Assembly (NCBI GenBank): GCA_007120485.1
Contig: SKNP01000312.1
Span: 1-5,571, forward strand
DNA length: 5,571 nt
Reading direction: 5' to 3'
From: Nitriliruptoraceae bacterium
GTDB taxonomy: Bacteria > Actinomycetota > Nitriliruptoria > Nitriliruptorales > Nitriliruptoraceae
Positions within the stretch are counted from its first letter, which is position 1, and each line of letters begins with the position of its first letter. The translations under genes and the position numbers were made by a program. The notes under the pieces are model-generated. The model saw nothing but the letters and a program-made list of their open reading frames with translations, had not been told where the DNA came from and made no database searches. Positions 1-5,540 of this stretch are shown here, in pieces.

Positions 1-219
1 CAGGCGCTGGGGTGGTGGCGCGATCCCGGTGACGCGCAGGCCGGTGGACGGTTGGTCGGCCACAGCGGCTTCACCGGCGGTCGGGTCGCGGTCGACCCGA
101 CGAGTCACACGAGCATCGTGCTGTTGGCCAACCGCCAGCACCTCGGCCACCCCGCGCCGGACATCACGCCGTTGTGGCGCGAGCTGGTCGCGGCGCTGCC
201 CAGACGTCCGCCGGCCTGA
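1..219 (+). CDS. Beta-lactamase-family serine hydrolase, C-terminal fragment
   Basis: Partial gene: frame 1 is open from the window edge to a TGA at 217-219 and gives the last 72 residues. The fragment contains HSGFTG (residues 21-26), which matches the third active-site box (KTG/HxG) of class C beta-lactamase-like serine hydrolases, followed by a strand pattern ending in IVLLANR (about residues 39-45) that is typical of the C-terminal part of this family. The nucleophile SxxK and YxN motifs would lie upstream, outside the window, so catalytic competence cannot be judged. Known relatives include penicillin-binding-protein-like peptidases, esterases and the YbbE-type hydrolase encoded in the Bacillus subtilis MurNAc recycling cluster. 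The gene converges on the anmK operon, and its stop codon lies in the loop of an inverted repeat. The family call is fairly secure; substrate (D-Ala peptide, ester or beta-lactam) is unknown. Confidence 0.82.
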   Translation, partial: QALGWWRDPGDAQAGGRLVGHSGFTGGRVAVDPTSHTSIVLLANRQHLGHPAPDITPLWRELVAALPRRPPA

Positions 220-233
220 ACGGCCGGCCGACG
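205..233. terminator. Inverted repeat over the serine hydrolase stop codon, candidate terminator
   Basis: Arms 205-216 and 222-233 pair over 11 of 12 positions, with one C/C mismatch at 209/229. The five-base loop (217-221, TGAAC) contains the TGA stop of the serine hydrolase. The core is GCCGGCC/GGCCGGC. No T-tract follows, so it is not a classical intrinsic terminator, but T-tract-free hairpins are often proposed as terminators or mRNA 3'-end stabilisers in high-GC actinobacteria. Role inferred from position at the end of the gene. Confidence 0.5.
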
Positions 234-246
234 GCGCGGCTGGATG

Positions 247-287
247 TGTGGAGCGTTGCGGGGGCTGGGCGCGGGTAGCGCTCCACA
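247..287. terminator. 9-bp perfect inverted repeat in the convergent gap, candidate terminator
   Basis: TGTGGAGCG (247-255) is followed 23 bases later by its exact reverse complement CGCTCCACA (279-287). As a plus-strand transcript the stem can extend inward by three pairs (U256-G278, U257-A277, G258-U276); the first and third are wobble pairs that become mismatches in the minus-strand transcript. There is no T-tract on either side. It could be a termination or 3'-stabilising hairpin, or a protein-binding dyad; position between convergent genes favours the first. Confidence 0.4.
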
Positions 288-338
288 GATCCGCGTCCGC
301 GGCGCTCGCCCACCTGCGTCCGTCCCTCGCGGCCAGCG

Positions 339-352
339 ACCGCCCGGGCGGT
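339..352. repeat. 14-bp perfect palindrome downstream of anmK
   Basis: ACCGCCCGGGCGGT is its own reverse complement. It begins 28 bases past the anmK stop codon on the minus strand. As RNA it could fold as a 5-bp stem with a CCGG loop. It may contribute to ending the operon transcript, but it is short and GC-rich, so chance is a real possibility. Confidence 0.3.
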
Positions 353-379
353 GCGGAGCCGGCGGCACCACCTCGACGG

Positions 380-1627
380 TCAGGTGACGATCCGCATCCC
401 GACCGGCGGCTCGACCCGGTCCGTGGCGGGGAACCCATCGGCCCCCGGGGTGAGGTGGCCGAGCAGCGACGCCTGGCTCGCGCCGGTGCAGGAAGCGACC
501 GTGCCCGGGATGCCGTGGAGGGTGCAGAAGCCGAGCACCGCGAACCAGTACGCCTCCTTGGCGCCACTCGGGACGCCGAGGTCATCGATCGTGCGAACCG
601 CGACGCCGGTCGCGCGCGTGCGTAGCTCCTCCATCAGCACCGGGTTGGCGGTCCCACCGCCGCTGGCGATGAGTTCGACCACGCCGTGCTCGGCGGCGGC
701 CCGTGCGATCGTCTCCGCGGTCAGCGCGGCGAGCGTCGCGATGACATCGTCGCCGTCGACATCCGGTGCGTCGGCCAGGAAGCCGGCGAGGTAGTCACGG
801 TGGAACCGTTCCTTGCCCGTCGACTTGGGGGCGGGTTGCGCGTAGTAGGGGTCGCGGAGCAGCGCCTCCAGCAGGCCCGGATCGACCCGGCCGCGGCCGG
901 CGCGCTTGCCGTCCCCGTCGATGCGTTCCGCGCCGTCGGTCTGGTCGGTGACGGCGGCGTCCATCAGTGCGTTGCCGGGTCCGGTGTCGAACGCGAGCGC
1001 GGTGCCGTCGGCGCGGCGCAGGGTGAGGTTGGCGATGCCCCCGATGTTGAGCAGCGCGTGAGCGTCGCCGCCGCTGGCCCCACCGCCGCTGCTGCTGGTC
1101 TCACCGCCGCCGGTGGCCCCGCCGCCGCTGCTGCTGGTCTCGCCGGCCCGATCGGCCAGCAACAGCACGTCCGGGTAGGCGACCAGCGGAGCGCCGTGTC
1201 CGCCGACGGCGATGTCGCGGTTACGCAGGTCGGCGACCACCGGAAGGCCGGTGGTCTGCGCGATCCACGCCGGTTGGCCGAGCTGCAGGGTGCCGCGCGC
1301 GGTACCGGCGTCATCGACCCAGTGGTGGATCGTCTGCCCGTGGCTGGTCACCAGCTCCGCCCGGCCTCCGGCCAGGTCGGCGTTGGCCTCGGCCGCGGCG
1401 TGGCCGAAGGCCTGGCCGAGCAGCGCGTCCAACCGGCACAGCTCCTCGGGTCCGGCGTCGGTGGGTGGCAGCGCGTCCCACAACGCGTCGCGAAGCTCGT
1501 CCGGGTAGTCGACGCTGCGTTGGCCGAGCGGCTCGAGCCGGATCCGGTCGTCCTCCAGCGACACGTCGGCGACGGCGGCGTCGATCCCGTCCGCGCTGGT
1601 GCCGGAGATCAGGCCGATGACGATCAT
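380..1627 (-). CDS. anmK: Anhydro-N-acetylmuramic acid kinase AnmK
   Basis: AnmK uses ATP to hydrolyse the 1,6-anhydro bond of anhydroMurNAc and phosphorylate it to MurNAc-6-phosphate, a cytosolic step of peptidoglycan recycling. The 415-residue product carries the family motifs in order: SGTSADGID (8-16, ATP phosphate loop), SHGQT (95-99), RNRDIAVGGHGAPL (135-148, with D138 matching the catalytic Asp), LNIGGIANL (193-201), DTGPGN (214-219), QPAPKSTGKE (264-273), ASGGGTANP (321-329) and TGAS (381-384). It is longer than the roughly 370-residue E. coli enzyme because of a Gly/Ser-rich insertion (about 161-188) and a tail of about 20 residues. The ATG overlaps the upstream ATPase stop as ATGA, with GGAG at 1633-1636 five bases ahead, so translation is probably coupled to the importer genes. 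No frameshift or lost catalytic motif is seen. Confidence 0.97.
   Translation of the reverse strand: MIVIGLISGTSADGIDAAVADVSLEDDRIRLEPLGQRSVDYPDELRDALWDALPPTDAGPEELCRLDALLGQAFGHAAAEANADLAGGRAELVTSHGQTIHHWVDDAGTARGTLQLGQPAWIAQTTGLPVVADLRNRDIAVGGHGAPLVAYPDVLLLADRAGETSSSGGGATGGGETSSSGGGASGGDAHALLNIGGIANLTLRRADGTALAFDTGPGNALMDAAVTDQTDGAERIDGDGKRAGRGRVDPGLLEALLRDPYYAQPAPKSTGKERFHRDYLAGFLADAPDVDGDDVIATLAALTAETIARAAAEHGVVELIASGGGTANPVLMEELRTRATGVAVRTIDDLGVPSGAKEAYWFAVLGFCTLHGIPGTVASCTGASQASLLGHLTPGADGFPATDRVEPPVGMRIVT
1064..1141 (-). repeat. 39-bp tandem duplication inside anmK encoding a Gly/Ser linker
   Basis: Two adjacent 39-base copies, 1103-1141 (first in the gene) and 1064-1102, match at 35 of 39 positions. 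They encode ETSSSGGGATGGG (AnmK residues 163-175) and ETSSSGGGASGGD (176-188). They fall between the GAPLVAYPDVLLLAD segment and the conserved LLNIGGIAN strand, where the E. coli enzyme has only a short loop. The 39-base length keeps the frame. Replication slippage on GC-rich triplets is the likely origin; the four differences argue against an assembly artefact. Confidence 0.93.
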
Positions 1628-2661
1628 GGGTGCTCCGCTCGGTCGCTCGGGTCGGACGGTTGGCTGGGACCGTCCGGGTCGGTGGACCCGTCGGTCCTGA
1701 CGCCGTGCTCACGTGCCACCACGTGGCAGGCGACATCGTGGTCGGTGCCGAGCCGCACGAGCGGTGGATCGTCGCGACGGCAGACGTCCTCGGCCAGGGG
1801 ACAGCGCGTGTGGAACCGGCAGCCCGGCGGCGGGTTGGCCGGGTCGGGCAGCTCGCCGGGGACCGGCCGTGCGTCCCGGCCGGCTTCCAGCTCCGGATCA
1901 GGGATCGGCACGGCGGTGTGCAGCGCCTGGGTGTAGGGGTGCAGCGCGGCGTCGGCGACCTGCGACCAGGGCCCGATCTCCACGATCTGGCCGAGGTACA
2001 TCACGGCGATGCGGTCGCAGAGGTGGCGGACCATCCCCAGGTCGTGGGAGATGAACACGTAGGTCAGCCCCAGCTCGGTCCGCAGGCGTTTGAGCAGGTT
2101 GACGATCTCGGCCTGCACGGACACGTCCAGCGCCGAGAGGGGTTCGTCGAGGACCAGCAGCTCCGGTTCGACCGCCAGCGCCCGGGCGATGCCGACGCGT
2201 TGGCGCTGCCCACCCGAGAGCTCGTGGGGGTAGCGGCCCGCGAAGTCGGCCGAGAGCCCGACCAGGCCGAGCAGCTCGTTGACGCGGTCGCGCTCCTCCT
2301 GGCCCTTCCGTGTGCGTTCGTGGACCCGCAGCACCTCGGCGATCGCGGCGCCGACCCGCAGCCGTGGGTTGAGCGAGGCGTAGGGGTCCTGGAACACCAG
2401 CTGGGCGGTGCGTCGCAGCCAGCCCAGGTCGCGGTCGGGGACGCCCACCAGTTCGTTGCCGTCGAGGTGGATGCTCCCGCTGGTGGCGTCCTCGAGCCGC
2501 ACGATCAGCTTGGCGGTGGTGGACTTGCCGCACCCGGACTCGCCGACGATGCCCAGGATCTCCCCACGTTCCACCTCGAAGGACACGCCGTCGACCGCCC
2601 ACAGCTCCTCGCCCGTCGAGCGGACGGGGAAGCCCTTGCGTACGTCGGTCAGTCGGAGCAT
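1624..2661 (-). CDS. dppF: Oligopeptide/dipeptide-type ABC transporter ATPase, DppF/OppF family
   Basis: One of the two cytoplasmic ATPases that power a peptide/nickel-family importer. The 345-residue product has a complete nucleotide-binding domain: Walker A GESGCGKST (40-48), Q-loop Q91 in FQDPYASLNP, signature LSGGQRQR (148-155), Walker B LLVLDEP (168-174) and switch histidine H206 in SHD. The C-terminal oligopeptide-transporter region holds four cysteines (C281, C287, C294, C312) in the GCRFHTRCP...C...C pattern, followed by a disordered-looking Ser/Pro/Asp-rich tail (about 322-345). The ATG at 2661-2659 shares its A with the upstream gene's TGA and has GGAG (2668-2671) six bases ahead. 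A GTG one codon earlier (2664-2662) is possible and would give a 4-base overlap, but its spacing from GGAG is only three bases. The symbol is family-level; substrate cannot be read from the ATPase. Confidence 0.93.
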   Translation of the reverse strand: MLRLTDVRKGFPVRSTGEELWAVDGVSFEVERGEILGIVGESGCGKSTTAKLIVRLEDATSGSIHLDGNELVGVPDRDLGWLRRTAQLVFQDPYASLNPRLRVGAAIAEVLRVHERTRKGQEERDRVNELLGLVGLSADFAGRYPHELSGGQRQRVGIARALAVEPELLVLDEPLSALDVSVQAEIVNLLKRLRTELGLTYVFISHDLGMVRHLCDRIAVMYLGQIVEIGPWSQVADAALHPYTQALHTAVPIPDPELEAGRDARPVPGELPDPANPPPGCRFHTRCPLAEDVCRRDDPPLVRLGTDHDVACHVVAREHGVRTDGSTDPDGPSQPSDPSDRAEHP

Positions 2662-3677
2662 CACGCGCTCCAGTCCTCGGGCGGCACCCAGCAGGCGGCG
2701 CCCTGGTCGCGGCCGCGGTCCAGCAACGGTGGCAGGTCGGTGGCGCAGCGTTCGATCGCCTGCGGGCAGCGGGGCTGGAACGGGCACCCGGCCGGATGCT
2801 GGCCGGGTTGGGGTGGGGCGCCGGGCATCTGGATCAGGTCCTCGCGGCCGGCGCCGGGGGAGGGCAGCGCCCCGAGCAGCCCGGAGGTGTAGGGATGGCT
2901 CGGTCGGCGGAACACCTCGCGGGTCGGACCGGCCTCCGCGACCCGGCCGGCGTACATCACCAGCATGCGCGAGACCAGCCGGGCGACGATGCCGAGGTCG
3001 TGGGTCACCCACACCACGGCCATGCCGCGATCGCGTTGGAGTTGGACCACCAGGTCGATGACCTGCTGCTGGATCGTGGGGTCCAGGGCGGTCGTGGGTT
3101 CGTCGGCGATCAGCAGCTCCGGGTCGAGCACCAGTGCGCACGCGATCACCGCGCGTTGGCGCATGCCGCCGGAGAACTCGTGGGGGAAGGCACGGGCAGC
3201 CCGTTGCGGCTTGGGGATGCCGACCTCACCGAGCACCTCGATGGCCTTGTCGCGGGCGTCGCTGCGGGACCAGCCGTGCGCGCGCAGCCCCTCCGCGATC
3301 TGGTCGCCGATGCGCATCAGCGGGTTCAGCGACGTCATCGGGTCCTGGTAGATCATCGCGACCTTGCTGCCGCGGAGCCTCCGCAGCTGCTTCTCCGGCA
3401 TGGGCGCGACGTCCTCGCCGCCCAGCAGGATCGACCCGCCGGCGATGGCCGTGCCCGGTGGCAGCAGGCGCATGACCGACAGCATCGTCAGGGTCTTGCC
3501 GCAGCCGCTCTCGCCGACGACCCCGAGGGTCTCGCCCGGGTGGACATCGAAGGAGACGTCCTCGACCGCGGCGGCGCCGCTGGGCACGGTGATGCGCAAG
3601 CCCCGGACCGACAGCAAGGCGTCCGGGTCGGGTTCCGCAGGGACCGCGGCGTCCACGGTGGGCTGTTCGCCGGTCAT
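2661..3677 (-). CDS. dppD: Oligopeptide/dipeptide-type ABC transporter ATPase, DppD/OppD family
   Basis: The partner ATPase of the importer, expected to form a heterodimer with the product of the next gene beneath the two permeases. The 338-residue product has Walker A GESGCGKT (55-62), Q-loop Q111 in YQDPMTSLNP, signature FSGGMRQR (168-175), Walker B LLIADEP (188-194) followed by TTALDP, and switch histidine H226 in THD. FSGGMRQR and IADEPTTALD are typical of the DppD/OppD side of the pair, while LSGGQRQR belongs to the DppF/OppF side. A C-terminal four-cysteine pattern is present (C298, C304, C311, C329). A variable acidic segment of about 20 residues precedes the domain. The ATG overlaps the upstream permease stop as ATGA, with AAGGA (3684-3688) six bases ahead. 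Length and motifs look intact. Symbol is family-level. Confidence 0.94.
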   Translation of the reverse strand: MTGEQPTVDAAVPAEPDPDALLSVRGLRITVPSGAAAVEDVSFDVHPGETLGVVGESGCGKTLTMLSVMRLLPPGTAIAGGSILLGGEDVAPMPEKQLRRLRGSKVAMIYQDPMTSLNPLMRIGDQIAEGLRAHGWSRSDARDKAIEVLGEVGIPKPQRAARAFPHEFSGGMRQRAVIACALVLDPELLIADEPTTALDPTIQQQVIDLVVQLQRDRGMAVVWVTHDLGIVARLVSRMLVMYAGRVAEAGPTREVFRRPSHPYTSGLLGALPSPGAGREDLIQMPGAPPQPGQHPAGCPFQPRCPQAIERCATDLPPLLDRGRDQGAACWVPPEDWSA

Positions 3678-4558
3678 CGGTCGTCCTTGGGGTCGAGGAC
3701 GTCCCGGAGCCCGTCGCCGAGCAGGTTGAGCCCGACGACCACGATCACGATCGCGACCGATGGGACGACCAGCAGCCACGCACCTTGGCCGACCAGGTTG
3801 CGGCCCTCGCTGACCATCAGCCCGAGCGACGGCATCGGCGGCTGGGTACCGAGCCCGAGGAAGCTCAAGGAGGACTCGGTGATGATGGCCCAGCTCAGCG
3901 CCAGAGCGACCTGCACGATCACGGCGGAGCCGAGGTTGGGCAGCAGGTGACGCAGCAGGATGCGGGTGCGGGAGAACCCGAGCACACGGGCAGCCTGGAT
4001 GTAGTCGACCTCGCGCAGGGCCAACACGGGACCGCGGGCCACACGGACGAACAGCGGGATGAACACGATGCCGATCGCCAGCGCCGTGTTGCGCCAACCC
4101 GAGCCGAGCGCGGACACGATCGCCAGTGCCAGGAGGATGGCGGGGAAGGCGAAGAACACGTCGTTGATGCGCATGATCGTGCGGTCGACCCACTCCCCGA
4201 AGAAGCCCGCGATCAGCCCGAAGAGCGTGCCGATGGTCGCGGCGATCGCGACGGAGCTGACGGCGACCAGCAGCGACGACACCAACCCGGACATGATCCG
4301 GCTCAGCACGTCGCGGCCGAACTGGTCGGTGCCCAGCGGGTAGGCGGCGGTGGGGGACTGGAACCGCACGGTGGGGTCCTGCGCGGTGGGCCCGTACGGG
4401 GTGAGCCCCAGTGCGGCGAGCACCGCCAGGATGATCGCGACGCCGACGATGATCGTGCCGGCGAGCCCCGACTTGGTCCGCCACAGCCGGGTTAGCCGGG
4501 GACGCCGGCTGGGGACGGCACCGACCGGGGCGCCGCTGGCCTGGGCGATGTCGCTCAT
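3674..4558 (-). CDS. dppC: Peptide-type ABC transporter permease, DppC/OppC family
   Basis: Second integral membrane subunit of the importer. The 294-residue product has the expected order: a cytoplasmic Arg-rich N-terminus, a first membrane segment (about 32-51), the OppC-type motif LGTDQFGRDVLSRI (75-88), then further hydrophobic segments at about 92-117, 132-150, 157-172, 211-231 and 261-280. The EAA coupling loop that docks onto the ATPases is visible as YIQAARVLGFSRTRILLRHLLP (186-207; key residues A188, A189, G194, H204, P207). FLGLGTQPPMPSLGLMV (233-249) is a typical C-terminal family segment. The ATG overlaps the DppB stop as ATGA, with GTGAGG (4564-4569) five bases ahead, so this start is preferred over an extension in the same frame inside dppB. 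Substrate unknown. Confidence 0.95.
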   Translation of the reverse strand: MSDIAQASGAPVGAVPSRRPRLTRLWRTKSGLAGTIIVGVAIILAVLAALGLTPYGPTAQDPTVRFQSPTAAYPLGTDQFGRDVLSRIMSGLVSSLLVAVSSVAIAATIGTLFGLIAGFFGEWVDRTIMRINDVFFAFPAILLALAIVSALGSGWRNTALAIGIVFIPLFVRVARGPVLALREVDYIQAARVLGFSRTRILLRHLLPNLGSAVIVQVALALSWAIITESSLSFLGLGTQPPMPSLGLMVSEGRNLVGQGAWLLVVPSVAIVIVVVGLNLLGDGLRDVLDPKDDR

Positions 4559-5514
4559 GACAGCCTCACGCGCGGGTCGATGGCGGCGTAGAGCAGGTCG
4601 GTGAGGAAGTTGACGAACACGAACAGCCCCGCGATGACCAGCACCGTGCTCTGCACGACGGCGAAGTCCCGCTGGGCGATCGCGGTGAGCACCAGGCGGC
4701 CGAGACCGGGGACGGAGAAGATCTCCTCCACGACCACGGTGCCGCCGAGCAGGTAGCCGAACTGGATCCCGGTGATCGTCACGATCGGGATCAGCGCGTT
4801 GTGCAGCACGTGTCGCCAACGGACGCGGCGCGGGTGCACGCCCTTGCCGGTCGCGGTGCGGACGAAGTCCTGCTGGCGCATGTCGAGGTAGCTGCCGCGG
4901 GTCGTGCGCATCACCGTCGCGGCCAGCGCGGTGCCGAGCGTGATCGCCGGGAACAGCTGTTGTTGGAGGTTGATGGACGGGTTCTCGAAGAACCCGACGT
5001 AGGCGCCGGCCGTGGGCAGGTAGCCGAACTGGGTGGACAGCACCCCGATCATCAGCGCCCCGACCACGAAGTTGGGGGTCGCCAGCCCCAGCAGGCCGAA
5101 GCCCTGCGCGCCGGCGTCGCGGAACCCGCCCGGCTTGCTGGCCGCGACCATGCCCACCAGCAGCCCGATGATCGTGCCGATGACCGTCGACATGACCGCC
5201 AGCTGCACCGTGATGGGCAGCCGGCGTGCCACCAGATCGCTGACCGAGGCGCCGCTGCGCAGTGACACGCCGAGGTTGCCGGTGAGGACGTTGCCGATCC
5301 AGCTGGTGTACTGCACGAGCAGCGGTTCGCCGAGGCCGTAGTAGGCCTCCAGCGAGGCCCGCTGTTCCGGGCTCAAGCCGGCAGCTTCGGTGCCGAGCAT
5401 GACGGTGATCTCATCGCCGGGGATCATGCGCAGCACGATGAACACGATCACGCTGACGCCGAAGAGCGTCAGCACCGCACCGAAGGCGCGTCGGGCGAGG
5501 AACCGGAGCGTCAT
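4555..5514 (-). CDS. dppB: Peptide-type ABC transporter permease, DppB/OppB family
   Basis: First gene of the visible operon and first membrane subunit of the importer. The 319-residue product starts with RFLARRAFGAVLTLFGVSV and a membrane segment (about 11-30) ending in the family motif RMIPGD (29-34), followed by an external region with the YGLGEPLLVQYTSWIGNVLTGNLGVSL pattern (about 59-85). Further membrane segments lie at about 104-124, 137-159, 187-203, 241-262 and 286-308. The EAA loop is seen at DFVRTATGKGVHPRRVRWRHVLHNALIP (216-243; G223, G225, H239 nearby, P243). VEEIFSVPGLGRL (262-274) is a strong DppB/OppB signature. The ATG at 5514-5512 is chosen because AGGAAG lies five bases ahead and the usual family N-terminus begins there; a GTG at the window edge would add 19 unusual residues encoded by the hairpin. 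Symbol is family-level. Confidence 0.95.
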   Translation of the reverse strand: MTLRFLARRAFGAVLTLFGVSVIVFIVLRMIPGDEITVMLGTEAAGLSPEQRASLEAYYGLGEPLLVQYTSWIGNVLTGNLGVSLRSGASVSDLVARRLPITVQLAVMSTVIGTIIGLLVGMVAASKPGGFRDAGAQGFGLLGLATPNFVVGALMIGVLSTQFGYLPTAGAYVGFFENPSINLQQQLFPAITLGTALAATVMRTTRGSYLDMRQQDFVRTATGKGVHPRRVRWRHVLHNALIPIVTITGIQFGYLLGGTVVVEEIFSVPGLGRLVLTAIAQRDFAVVQSTVLVIAGLFVFVNFLTDLLYAAIDPRVRLS

Positions 5515-5519
5515 CGTGG

Positions 5520-5525
5520 CTTCCT
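5520..5525 (-). promoter_or_regulatory. Ribosome binding site of dppB
   Basis: AGGAAG on the minus strand, five bases before the ATG at 5514. It decides the start of dppB over the in-frame GTG at the window edge, and shows that translation can start afresh here, downstream of the hairpin. Confidence 0.75.
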
Positions 5526-5540
5526 GCGGGTGGGCGGCGG

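Larger units (their letters stand above)
220..379. other. Convergent intergenic region without a visible gene
   Basis: This 160-base gap separates the 3' end of the plus-strand serine hydrolase gene from the 3' end of the minus-strand anmK gene. I see no convincing coding frame, tRNA or promoter in it. It holds the right arm of the 205-233 hairpin, a second inverted repeat (247-287), a small GC hairpin at 291-302 (CCGCG, two-base loop, CGCGG) and a 14-bp palindrome at 339-352. The density of dyads fits a shared transcription-termination zone for two converging units. Confidence 0.6.

Noticed and set aside
1064..1141. Possible assembly or sequencing duplication in anmK
   Set aside because: The two 39-base copies differ at four positions and stay in frame, which points to a real, diverged duplication.
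1714..1728. Small inverted repeat TGCCAC/GTGGCA in the 3' part of dppF
   Set aside because: Only six pairs, inside conserved coding sequence around the last cysteine; expected by chance at this base composition.
686..2892. Long plus-strand open frames opposite anmK and dppF (for example 686-1936 and 1630-2892)
   Set aside because: They are antisense to genes with clear family motifs, give Gly/Arg/Val/Asp-rich products without recognisable domains, and reflect the lack of stop codons in very GC-rich DNA.
2662..3141. Upstream extension of the dppF frame to an earlier start
   Set aside because: The extra 160 residues are Arg/Pro/Gly-rich, overlap the end of dppD in another frame and lie before the normal ATPase N-terminus; the ATG at 2661 has good Shine-Dalgarno spacing.
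2796..4495. Long plus-strand open frames opposite dppD and dppC (2796-3950, 3785-4495)
   Set aside because: Their translations are rich in His, Gln, Asp and Gly and resemble the usual antisense shadow of ABC transporter genes; no ribosome binding site or domain supports them.
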